NCBI RefSeq assembly: GCF_000172555.1
Contig: NZ_ABOX02000001.1
Span: 128,164 to 192,163 of the forward strand
Length of the DNA stretch: 64,000 bases
Direction of reading: 5' to 3'
From: Pedosphaera parvula Ellin514
Lineage (GTDB): Bacteria > Verrucomicrobiota > Verrucomicrobiia > Limisphaerales > Pedosphaeraceae
The notes under the pieces were generated by a model. It searched no databases. It had not been told where the DNA came from and saw only the letters and a program-made list of their open reading frames with translations. Shown piece by piece: positions 26,598 through 35,700 of this stretch. Within the stretch, counting starts at the first letter, position 1, and each line of letters begins with the position of its first letter. The position numbers and the translations under genes are program-made.

Positions 26598-28039
26598 ACG
26601 TTCAACTACTCGACGAACCGGAACTGGAATTTGGACACAAGGGCCGACACGTTGACATCCGCTTCGGCATCAAAGCCCATGGTCCTGTCAGCATCGATGA
26701 CCCGCAAGCTCCAAAAGAGATCAAGTTGGGCTTTGTTGGCACTGCCACCAGTATCGAAAAGCTTACCGCTTGGTTGGAGGAATGCCGCAACCCCATCGAA
26801 GCCAAGCAGAGTAAGAAACCGAACCTTTTTCCTTCCTTCCCTGGCTTCGGGCAGGATCGTTGCTTTTACTGCGACTGGATCTCGTCAGAGAAGTTGAAGA
26901 GGAAAATTGCTCCTAGAGAACTCAAAGAAATCCTGGAGGGGATGGAGCGCAACGCGGCGGTTAAAAAAGTGGCTGACCGCTTCATTGATGAATGCCGCTA
27001 CCTTACTGAATACACTAACGCAGACGTTCTGGTATGTGCGCCACCCCTGGACATGTTCGAGAAATTTGACCTCCCAGTCGGGATTAGCGATGACGACGAG
27101 ACTCGTGAAACAGACACGCCCGAGTACAAGATCGATTTTCACGACTATCTGAAGGCCAGAAGTCTCAACTTGGCAAAACCCATTCAGTTCGTCAGACCGC
27201 CCACGTACGATCCTGATGCCAAACATATCCGGAGCACTGGCAACCCTCGCAGTCTCCAAGATCCAGCTACCCGCGCATGGAATTTCCATACTGCTCTTTA
27301 CTACAAAGCCAGGGGAGTTCCGTGGCGGTTGTTGCGGCGAACATCCGACTTGGATTCCGCATATATTGGGATCAGCTTTTATCTTAGCCCCGATAAGGAA
27401 CACATTCACACCAGTGTCGCCCAAGTCTTTAACGAGCGCGGTGAAGGCATGGTTGTTCGGGGCGGCGAAGCCGAGCGGTCAGAGGAAGACCGCCAAGTCC
27501 ATCTCAGTCGAACAGCGACATATGACCTGGTAATTAGCGTACTTGCTGAATACAAAAGCCACCATCACAACCTGCCGGCCCGCATCGTAATTCATAAAAC
27601 TTCGAGTTTTAACCAAGATGAAAAGGATGGCTGCAACGAGGCTCTCAAAACATTAGGTGTGGATAGCCACGATTTCCTCGTTATCAGGGACTCAATGGTA
27701 AGACTTTACCGCAACGGGGAATACCCTCCGCTCCGAGGCACATTTATGGAACTTGATAGCGACCATTGGTTTCTCTATACCCGAGGAAGCGTGGACTTCT
27801 ACATGGCTTACCCAGGCATGTACGTGCCAAAGTCGCTCGAAATTACCCCTGTTGAAACAGACGAATCGCCACGCAAAATAGCTGAAGAAATCCTTGGCTT
27901 GACCAAAATGAATTGGAATAACACTCAGTTCGATAATATGCAGCCCATCACCATCAAAGCAGCACGCCAGGTTGGGGGTATTCTCAAATACGCAACCGAC
28001 CTGCCAAAAATTGAGGCTTCCTACGCCTACTACATGTGA
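26594..28039 (+). CDS. Short prokaryotic Argonaute (MID-PIWI, catalytically inactive)
   Basis: 481 aa, the typical length of short pAgos that lack N and PAZ domains. The N-terminus LLDEPELEFG...GRHVDIRFGI is characteristic of them. The MID region covers about 20-220. The PIWI region begins near 255 with SAYIGISFYL, where the first catalytic Asp of the DEDX tetrad is Ser, so slicing is not expected. Later blocks RIVIHKTSSF, VRLYRNGEYPPLRGT, YTRGSVDFY and LTKMNWNN are standard PIWI landmarks. It would bind a short guide and complementary target and trigger the DUF4365-APAZ partner encoded just upstream (ATGA overlap). Of the known short-pAgo types, SPARDA fits best because the partner carries DUF4365 rather than TIR or SIR2. 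Confidence 0.88.
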   Translation: MNVQLLDEPELEFGHKGRHVDIRFGIKAHGPVSIDDPQAPKEIKLGFVGTATSIEKLTAWLEECRNPIEAKQSKKPNLFPSFPGFGQDRCFYCDWISSEKLKRKIAPRELKEILEGMERNAAVKKVADRFIDECRYLTEYTNADVLVCAPPLDMFEKFDLPVGISDDDETRETDTPEYKIDFHDYLKARSLNLAKPIQFVRPPTYDPDAKHIRSTGNPRSLQDPATRAWNFHTALYYKARGVPWRLLRRTSDLDSAYIGISFYLSPDKEHIHTSVAQVFNERGEGMVVRGGEAERSEEDRQVHLSRTATYDLVISVLAEYKSHHHNLPARIVIHKTSSFNQDEKDGCNEALKTLGVDSHDFLVIRDSMVRLYRNGEYPPLRGTFMELDSDHWFLYTRGSVDFYMAYPGMYVPKSLEITPVETDESPRKIAEEILGLTKMNWNNTQFDNMQPITIKAARQVGGILKYATDLPKIEASYAYYM

Positions 28040-28097
28040 CCTCATCCACTTTCAATGATGGGGAAGAGATATTTATGACGGACATTGAACGCGCTCG

Positions 28098-28463
28098 TTA
28101 GTCAGCAGTCTTCTGGTCCATTACCTTCAAAATGAACTCTGAGGTGTCAGCAGCCGCTGTCTTAATTTCTTCATTGCTGGCGCGGGAGTGAATGTAATCA
28201 GTGATTGTCAAAAAAGTATTGCCGAGCTTTACGTGTGCAGCGGCACTGGGCATCAATCCTTCTTCAGGAGGCAGCTCCGGCAAGCCGGCTTTGGCGCGAA
28301 CGAGAACATAATTATCCACCAGCCACATGATGAAACTCGGGTAATCGATCATGCCGTCCTTGGCTGGACAACCGCAATCAACCACCAAACGAATGAGAGA
28401 GGTGGGATAACCGTAAGTTCGTGCGAAATCTTCAATTGGTAGTGGCGGATACTCAGATTCCAT
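28098..28463 (-). CDS. Small hypothetical protein
   Basis: 121 aa from the ATG at 28463 (MESEYPPLPIEDF). The frame extends upstream to 28712, but that part reads like non-coding sequence, so the shorter start is preferred. It is a mostly helical soluble protein with a CGC pair near residue 33 and a SFIMWLVDNYVLVRAK helix. No family was recognised. It lies convergent to the Argonaute gene, with its stop about 58 bp away, and heads a minus-strand block. Confidence 0.5.
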   Translation of the reverse strand: MESEYPPLPIEDFARTYGYPTSLIRLVVDCGCPAKDGMIDYPSFIMWLVDNYVLVRAKAGLPELPPEEGLMPSAAAHVKLGNTFLTITDYIHSRASNEEIKTAAADTSEFILKVMDQKTAD

Positions 28464-28714
28464 ATCTTGTAGATTGCGCAGGATGATAATCTTGCGATCA
28501 AAATAAGCAACCAGTGTGATTTTCAACCGAATGGCAAATGATTTTATATGCGCCGGGTAGTGAGCCTTTGGAAGCGTCAGCGGCTCAAAGTTACTGCCAT
28601 GTGCGATTGTGCACATCGCGGTGTGATTTGAAATCGGCTTTTTTTCCCGCCCCGCTGCTAAGAGGCAACAAGCGGACGACGCTAGGCGCAGAGGAATTAC
28701 ATGTCGTTGCAACG

Positions 28715-29293
28715 TTACTCGGTGGTTATGCTCGAAATTTCTGTATCGCCCAGTTTCCTCAAAACGTTTTGGCTATGATCGACATAAGCAATTTTCAACC
28801 TGTTTGGCTGCTCTTTCTCGATCAGATCCAACACGGCTTCAATCACACCCTTCTGGCTGCGGCAACGCGGGGTTGCGAAGTGGATAAGGTAACGGTTAGG
28901 CACACCACTTTCCTGGAGTTTCCGTAGATCCCCTTGGAGATGTCGAAGACTGTAGTTCAACCCAATCTCGATGGCAGCGACGAGCGGTGCACGTCCGTAG
29001 CGAAAATCATCCAATCCCCAATTTTGTGCCGTCGGCTTCAAAACAGCCAAATCGAAGTTCCCGCGCCGGGGGCGGGTCCCTGACTTCTGTGGCTCCGGCC
29101 ATTCTTTGTGAACTAGCTGCGTGGTAAATCCTTTTCCTTCCATCACGCCACTTAGAGCGTGGGATTCTTTGAGGAGCATAAATAACTCGCAATGGAGTGA
29201 ATGCTCTACTCGATGCAGCCATGGGTTGGCGATGAATCCATCCACTAAACGGTTAATTGCGATGTCCATTGCATCGATAATTGCTTGGCTCAT
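28715..29293 (-). CDS. PD-(D/E)XK-like hypothetical protein
   Basis: 192 aa. The central region has the strand-turn-strand pattern of PD-(D/E)XK nucleases: RGNFDLAVLKP (candidate Asp), then about 25 residues later LVAAIEIGLNY (candidate Glu). The Lys expected two residues after the Glu is Gly. It may therefore be inactive, or the match may be superficial. The N-terminal helix pair (LHCELFMLLKESHAL) and the C-terminal YLIHFATPRCRSQKG are consistent with a small nuclease-like fold. Its position in the island beside other defence genes makes a nucleic-acid role plausible, but this is inference. Confidence 0.6.
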   Translation of the reverse strand: MSQAIIDAMDIAINRLVDGFIANPWLHRVEHSLHCELFMLLKESHALSGVMEGKGFTTQLVHKEWPEPQKSGTRPRRGNFDLAVLKPTAQNWGLDDFRYGRAPLVAAIEIGLNYSLRHLQGDLRKLQESGVPNRYLIHFATPRCRSQKGVIEAVLDLIEKEQPNRLKIAYVDHSQNVLRKLGDTEISSITTE

Positions 29294-29460
29294 AACTCTC
29301 CTTTAAGTGCGCAGTGCAATAGGGGACTGCAACAGGTCGTCCAAGCGACGGCGGTTGGTGGCTTGCACGGCGCGAATTTCGGCCATGCGTGGCACGAATG
29401 CCGTTGAACCGCAGATAAGGCGGTTGAACACAGATTGCCAGCCAACCGAGTGCATGGCGC

Positions 29461-30318
29461 TCATTTCTTGGGAGACCGCCAGGCCAATATATTAGTCGCC
29501 AGCTGGGAATCATTGTTTTGGAAGAAGACAAATCGGGTGGCCGCCCTAGCCAGAATGCAGTTAAAAATGTCTAAATTCGCCAATTTGTAATGTGCGAAAG
29601 CATGCGGCCAATCATCGCAGATGGCCAAAAGTCGAGTAGGGCTGATCGGGAACAGAATCTGAGTGCCAGCCGTGCCATATCCTATACTTTGTTTGGTTGC
29701 TGTGCCACGATGGAGAACCATAGGGGAATCGGATGTAACGAATGCCGGACGCTCGGAGAACACAATGCCCCATTTTCTTTGAACCAACACCTCTGCCAAG
29801 TCCTGAATTAGGTCGGGAAGGTGACGCAAGAACGTGCTCTTGATCATTTCCTTGCCGTCCTTGGTTCCATCCCGTAATTCTGCGACGGTGCAGGAGGCTG
29901 ACTCACCATGGCTCCGAACTTCAACGACTTCATCCGGAGACATGCCGCTCACCGCAGACCGGAAGGAGCTGTTAAGGCGACGGATTTGGTTTTCTCGCTC
30001 TGGGTGGCGCAAGGCCATAAGTGCGACGAACCGTGCCAAGTTCTTTCGTGTGTCTGCCGCAGAGGCGCGGTCCCAGATGTTTGGCCAAACCAAAGAGTAA
30101 TGGCCTTCTATTTTTGCCATTATCTGCTCCGTTCTGAGTGGGTAGATGTTGTCGGTGGAAGGATGCGAGTAAAGACCCTTCTCGCAGGCAACATTCGCGA
30201 CCGAAGTAGCAAACGGCGCAACTCCCTCAATGGGGTAGGCCCAAATGGAATCTCTATCCTCACTCCAACCTCGGAGGTAAAACTGCGGGACATAGTGTTG
30301 TCTGCTATTGACCTTCAT
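29461..30318 (-). CDS. DUF4238-domain protein
   Basis: 285 aa from the ATG at 30318; an in-frame TTG at 30363 would add 15 residues. The N-terminus NSRQHYVPQFYLRGWS is the diagnostic opening of the DUF4238 family, whose function is unknown. Further landmarks are FVALMALRHPER and WGIVFSERPAFVTSDSPMV, the latter typical of the family's second half. Members are frequent in accessory regions and near defence genes. No catalytic residues can be assigned. It lies between the PD-(D/E)XK-like gene and the HEAT-repeat operon on the same strand. Confidence 0.82.
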   Translation of the reverse strand: MKVNSRQHYVPQFYLRGWSEDRDSIWAYPIEGVAPFATSVANVACEKGLYSHPSTDNIYPLRTEQIMAKIEGHYSLVWPNIWDRASAADTRKNLARFVALMALRHPERENQIRRLNSSFRSAVSGMSPDEVVEVRSHGESASCTVAELRDGTKDGKEMIKSTFLRHLPDLIQDLAEVLVQRKWGIVFSERPAFVTSDSPMVLHRGTATKQSIGYGTAGTQILFPISPTRLLAICDDWPHAFAHYKLANLDIFNCILARAATRFVFFQNNDSQLATNILAWRSPKK

Positions 30319-30541
30319 GCGAACGTTGGCAATAGCGATAGTAACACCCTCTCCAAACGACAAACAATAACAGCTTCTCTGGGATCTGACATTCGTTCAT
30401 TGATAAGCATTTCAGGTCCGATCCGCAATGCCGTATTGAGGGAGTGGCGGCTTGGGCGACCGGACCGAGCGTATCACACGCCATCAGCCCGAGGTGCTGC
30501 CTTTGCATGGCTGTGGTAAATTTAAGCTTAATGAGTGATTG

Positions 30542-30814
30542 CTAGTTCGCCAGGGCGACGGATTTCAATTTCAAAGGAGAATCCTGGGAGTGCAAAAGTC
30601 CAAGTATCAGGGGCATCCCATTTACCCCGATTTCGCGCACTGCCTCCCTTGCTTGATTCTTGGTTTCAGGCGCTTCTGCCTGCAAGTCCTTAATCCAAGC
30701 ACTCAAACATTTACCTTGGTAAGAAGGTTCACGTGAGAATAGCGCAGTAAATGTGAGTCCGCAAAGGGCAACGGTAATGGCAAGAGTGATCAGGATGCGA
30801 TTGCGCTTCTTCAT
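30542..30814 (-). CDS. Short membrane-anchored HEAT-family protein (probably truncated)
   Basis: 90 aa. The N-terminus carries a single membrane anchor (ILITLAITVALCGLTFTAL) and then the family mark EPSYQGKCLSAWIKDL. The first HEAT repeat begins (AREAVREIGVNGMPLILGLL), but the protein stops right after LKLKSVALAN, where its paralogs continue for 130-200 residues. The start overlaps the upstream gene's stop as ATGA, so it is the third gene of a coupled operon. It looks like a 3'-truncated copy. It may or may not be functional. Confidence 0.65.
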   Translation of the reverse strand: MKKRNRILITLAITVALCGLTFTALFSREPSYQGKCLSAWIKDLQAEAPETKNQAREAVREIGVNGMPLILGLLHSQDSPLKLKSVALAN

Positions 30815-31491
30815 TTCAAGCTTTCTTTGGTGGATTCGGGTGCATTCGTAACAAAGGGACGAAGTTGCAAAGGATCGTGGACGTGCGCCTTTTCCGCCTC
30901 TTCGGGATAAAGCGCTTGCAGGTTCGCCGTGGCGACGTGCCGCATTTTTGAATCGGACTCACGGCAGGCCCGGAGAAGAACCGGCAACAACTGATCGCGG
31001 CTGGGATTTATAATGATTAGACACCGTAAGGCGTGGAGTCGGATTTCCTGACCCTTGCTTTTTGTGAGTTCAACCAAAGCAGGCACGGCTGGTAGCGCGT
31101 CTTCTTTCAGCATCCCAAAGCCATTGGCGGCCAAGTCCCGGCGCTCCTCAGCATAAAGATAATTATATCGAATCACAGATTGCCGCCTCAGATACGCCAG
31201 TAGTTTAAGTTTAGCCGGAGAATCCTCCGCTTGGGATAATTTTAAGAGAGTGGGAATGGCGTTCGTGCCCATCCCTTTGACCACCCGTTCGGCTGTCTGG
31301 AAACTCATGTCAGGTTTGCCAAGCTCCGGCGGAATCCATTGCGTGGGGAATGTCTTGCAATAAACTTGCAGCCATTGCGTGAGGCTACGGCCTTGACTAC
31401 GTGGTTCCTTGGTCTTGCCGAAATAACAAGCAAGTCCGCCAAGAGTAGCGACAACGGCGATGACGATCAGGATGCGATTGCGTCGATTCAT
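30811..31491 (-). CDS. Membrane-anchored HEAT-repeat protein
   Basis: 226 aa. After an N-terminal anchor (ILIVIAVVATLGGLACYF) comes the shared motif EPRSQGRSLTQWLQ. HEAT-like helix pairs follow: GTNAIPTLLKLSQ, AVPALVELTKSKGQEIRLHALRCL, and VLLRACRESDSKMRHVATANL. It is probably held at the membrane with the repeats outside the cytoplasm. HEAT repeats are protein-binding scaffolds. Both ends overlap neighbours by ATGA, giving a three-gene translationally coupled set of paralogs next to the Rhs gene. Confidence 0.78.
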   Translation of the reverse strand: MNRRNRILIVIAVVATLGGLACYFGKTKEPRSQGRSLTQWLQVYCKTFPTQWIPPELGKPDMSFQTAERVVKGMGTNAIPTLLKLSQAEDSPAKLKLLAYLRRQSVIRYNYLYAEERRDLAANGFGMLKEDALPAVPALVELTKSKGQEIRLHALRCLIIINPSRDQLLPVLLRACRESDSKMRHVATANLQALYPEEAEKAHVHDPLQLRPFVTNAPESTKESLK

Positions 31492-32381
31492 TTTACCCCC
31501 ACTTTCGCCGCAGCCTCGGGGTCGATTTCTCGGAGGGCAGAGAGCACCTCGCTGCGCACAATAGTGTTCGTTGTGTTCGTGGAATTAGGTGTTTTGTTCA
31601 GAATATCCAGCAGAACAGGCACTGCGGGTTTTGCATTATTCTTGTAGCGCACCAAAACCTCCAAGGCATAATTCAGATAGTCCCATTCCACCTCCGGCAG
31701 CGTTCCGATGAGTGTGGGAACAAACTCATCGGGGTTGCCACCCAGTTTGCCGATAATATCGGCTGCACCCACCCTAACATAGGGATCTTTATCCTTAAGC
31801 TTTTCTTTTACGAACGGAATGGCAGCTTTTGCATCGGAGCCGATGTGACCCAGCGCACCAGCGGCCAGGCACCAAACCTGGGTGTCTTGATTGGTCAGAG
31901 CGCAAATCAAGGGAGGGATGGATTCCGGGGCCATTCTTGGCAGAATCAACCAGGCTACGCCCGCTACCTGACTTACTTCGTCTGGCTTGTGATTCTTGTC
32001 GCCGAGCATTTGAATGAGGGTTGGGATGGCTGCTTTTCCTTCAGGCCCAAGCTCAGATAAGACCGCATTGCCGAGCGATCGGTAACTGGATTTCCAATCC
32101 ATCTCAAGGCTTCTGGGGCGAGGTTCAATAAACCTGTGAGACTCCAAGAAAGAAATCATGCCTTGTTTTGACTGAGCAACTCTGCCCTGAAATGTTGGTT
32201 TGTCATCCTTACGAAGCCAATCCAGGAGCAATGGAATGGAATTGCTGCCTAATTGGCGGATGACTTTGTGTGCCTTTTCGTCCTGTGGTCTTTCCCTCAT
32301 GACCACGACCCAGTCGCTCAAAGTCTTTCCTTCGAGAGAAGGTTCCTTGGGGCAGGCGAGATAAAACGTGAAGCAGCCCAC
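31488..32381 (-). CDS. HEAT-repeat lipoprotein or membrane protein, start uncertain
   Basis: 297 aa from a GTG at 32381, but that start cuts into a hydrophobic stretch. The open frame continues upstream to a TAA at 32466-32468 and encodes a typical anchor (KKLNIIIPALALIVVGC), yet it holds no ATG, GTG or TTG. An ATA at 32454-32456 stands where a start giving MGERSYRF... would fit. Either an unusual start is used or the start codon is mutated. The family mark EPSLEGKTLSDWV is present. HEAT repeats include AAIPTLIQMLGDKN, SIPPLICALTNQDTQVWCLAAGALGHIG and VKEKLKDKDPYVRVGAADIIGKLG. The ending DPEAAAKVG is shared with the 39505 paralog. It is the first gene of the HEAT operon. Confidence 0.75.
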   Translation of the reverse strand: MGCFTFYLACPKEPSLEGKTLSDWVVVMRERPQDEKAHKVIRQLGSNSIPLLLDWLRKDDKPTFQGRVAQSKQGMISFLESHRFIEPRPRSLEMDWKSSYRSLGNAVLSELGPEGKAAIPTLIQMLGDKNHKPDEVSQVAGVAWLILPRMAPESIPPLICALTNQDTQVWCLAAGALGHIGSDAKAAIPFVKEKLKDKDPYVRVGAADIIGKLGGNPDEFVPTLIGTLPEVEWDYLNYALEVLVRYKNNAKPAVPVLLDILNKTPNSTNTTNTIVRSEVLSALREIDPEAAAKVGVK

Positions 32382-32456
32382 TACGATCAGGGCCAGCGCA
32401 GGTATAATGATGTTGAGTTTCTTCCGGATGCAAAATCTATAGCTCCGCTCTCCTAT

Positions 32457-32761
32457 GGAGACGAGTTAAAAAGGGTAGGGTTTATCTGAGGAAATGATGT
32501 GGCTCCGAATGAACCGGAATAGATGAGGCAGCACAACCTCTGTCAAGACTGCAAGCACGACAAGCAGCGAATTTTGAGGCAATTATCTGCCCGTATTGCC
32601 GGAAAGAATCGGCTGAAAAATAAATCAAAATTTTTGAAAGATTCGTCCGTTTCGGAACGTAGTAGTAGTAACGCAGTGCTGTAGAAACAAACATTGACTT
32701 CGACAGGAGGATGACCAGAGTCTCCGCTGCAAAGTCGCAAACAGAAGAAACCTAACTGAAC
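32457..32761. other. Intergenic region upstream of the Rhs gene, ~305 bp
   Basis: It separates divergent HEAT and Rhs genes and should hold both promoters. A short plus-strand frame ending near 32623 encodes a CPYC zinc-ribbon-like tail (IICPYCRKES) without a good start, probably a gene remnant. The Rhs start at 32762 lacks a strong Shine-Dalgarno. Confidence 0.4.
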
Positions 32762-35700
32762 ATGAAGAGTATCAAGCTAGCAGCGATTGGGGGACTCATA
32801 TTCCTGTGCGCCATCCTATTTTACATTCCTCACCGGGCGTTGGGGCAATTGACCATTAGCACACCCACATTCCCGACGAGCAACACCATTCAGCTTACTC
32901 TGAGCGGTACGCAAACAAACCTGCTCTACAACATCCAATACACCCCCGCACTCGTTAGTGTTCCGTTCTCAACGATTGCGACCGGGGCGCAGGGACAGAC
33001 GGTCTTCAATTTCACGATGGGCAGCAGCAATGCGAACTTTTTTCGGGCTTTTGGGATGACGAATGCCTCCGGCCCGCTGATCGTCAGCACCCCAGCTTTC
33101 AGTCCGGGTGGGGGTGCATACTCGATGCCGCAAAATGTGATTATTTCCTGCTCAACGCCTCTCGTTTCGATTTATTATACAACAAACGGCGCAACGCCGA
33201 CGACCAGCGACATTTACATTCCCTCCGGCGGTACGGTGTTTCTCAGTTCCATAGTCACCCTGAAGGCCAAGGCTTTTCGTTCCGGCTACGTGGACAGCGG
33301 CGTTGCCAGCGCGACTTACCAGATCAACTCTCCCCCGCTTGTCAGCGCGGGGCCGCAGCAGATCATCACCAGCGCAAGCACCACCCTTCAAGGATACGTC
33401 ACTGACGACGGCCTGCCGACCGGCCACACTCTAACCAAGACTTGGAGCAAGGTGAGCGGACCAGGCACCGTGACGTTTGGAAACGCCAGCCAGACAAACA
33501 CGACGGCGACTTTCGGGGCCGATGGCGTTTATGTGCTCCAACTGGTTGGCGGCGACAGCCAGTACAACGTGACCAATAATGTCACGATTGCCGTCAACCC
33601 CACAGTATCCGTTTCTCTTAACACCCCGGCGGACGGTTCCATTTACACCGTCCCGACCAACTTCACCCTGTCCGCCACCGCCGCTTGCGGCAGCGGCTCT
33701 GTGACCCAGGTGGCGTTTTATGCGAATAGCACTTTGATTGGAACGAGCACGACCCCGCCGTACCTTTTCGACTGGAAAAGCGTTTCGGCTGGAACACTGG
33801 CTTTGACGGCGGTGGCCTACACGACCGACCCGGCCAATACCGGGTTGGCCTCATCGCCGGTGACAGTGACGGTGAACTGGCCGACCAATGTGGGGCAGGT
33901 TACGTTTGCCTCGACTGAATTGCAGGTTCCAGCGGCAGGGCTGCCCATCACGATCAACCGTCTTTACGACACGCGCTTTGCCACCAACGGCTCCTTCGGT
34001 TACAATGGGAAATTGGATTACGAGCAGGTCAACATCCAAACATCAGGCCCGTTGTCCACCGGCTGGCTGGGGAAGCGCAGCGGGTTGACGTATTACGTCG
34101 CAGACACCGCGCAGCATGTTGTCACGGTAAGTCTTAGCCCCAGCGAACAATATTCATTTATTCCGCAAATTATTTTCGTCCTGAGCGGAACCAGCACCAT
34201 AAACGCCTCCCAGGTGCCGACCTGCTACAATGCCTACAAGGTCAAGCTGGCTTTCATCCCCGTTGGGCAGGGGCAGTTGACGGTGTCCGGGCCTTCGCCC
34301 AGCAGGGTTGGCATGGATGACGGCTTGTCCGGCTGGACGGTGCCTCTCACCGTGACCCGATATGATAGTTTCGGTTTTCCCACCAGCAACTACGAACCCG
34401 CCTTCTCGGATTTCACGTTCACCGCACCCGATGGCACGAAATACAATTTTGATGGCAACGGCAATCTCAGCCAGCACACCGACCGCAATGGTAATTACCT
34501 GCAATACGGGTATGGCGGAATCGTTCATTCCAGCGGGAAGCAGGTTTTGTTTGATCGCGACCCGACCAGCGGCAATGTCACGGCGATTTACGACCCCAAC
34601 TCGCAGGATGGTTTCGGGGGCATCACCGGCCCCGCTGCGGTGACGTATGGGTATGACGCGCTCGGCAACCTAACCAACGTAAGCCGGTTGGTGGATCGCG
34701 TGGCGACCAATTACAATACCACCGCGTATGCCTACACGAACGCAAGTTTTTCAAACAATGTTACGGCCATCACCGACCCGCGCGGCATTGTCGCTTCCCG
34801 CTATGAATATGACGCGAGCGGACGGTTGACCAAGCAGTATGACGCATTCGGGCACTTTACCATTTTCAGCTACGATACGGTCACTCATCGTCAGGTTGTG
34901 GTTGACCGGCTGGGCAACACGACGGTGCAAAATTTTACTGCTTCCGGCCTGCTCGCCAGCTTGCAGGACGCGGCAGGTGGAGTGACTGCTTACGCTTACG
35001 ACCAACAGGGGCGCAAAATCGCGCAAACCAATGCCCTTGGACAGGTCACCACCTACAGCTACGACAGCAACGATAACGTGACGGGCGTCACCACCCCCAT
35101 CGGTAGTTCTTCCAGCGCTACATATAATAGCTTTGGTGAGCCGCTGGTGGCCATTGACGATCTTGGCAACGGCACCACCAATGTGTATGACGTCAATGGC
35201 AATTTGTTGCTGGTGACGAATGCGCTGAATATCGTGACGGCTTACGGCTATGACAGCCAGGGCAATACGATCACCGAGACCAACGCGCTCGGTTTGCCCG
35301 AACAAGTACTCGTTACCAACGCGTATGACCAATTTGGCAACCTCACCAACACCACAACGCTCAACGTGCAGCTTTCCGTTCTTAACTCGGTCGGCTACAC
35401 GTATGATGCCAATGGCAACAAGCTGACGCAAACCACGACCCGAACGGCTTCCGGGAGCACGCAAACTATATTGATGCAGTGGAATTACGACGCCGCCAAT
35501 CGCATAACGGCTACGGTGGATACGCTGAACAACACCAACTTCACCGTTTATAATGGCATCGGAAAGCAAGCGCAAACCGTGGACGCCCTTAATCACACCA
35601 ATCTGCTTTATTACGATGCCAACGGCTTATTGACAAACGCCACCTATGCGGATGGCCTGTCTGAAACCATCGCCTACGATGCCGAGCAACGCATAGTAGC

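Noticed and set aside
34751-35596. Long minus-strand frame opposite the Rhs repeats
   Set aside because: Mirror of the YD-repeat coding sequence; the Rhs frame has clear domain content.
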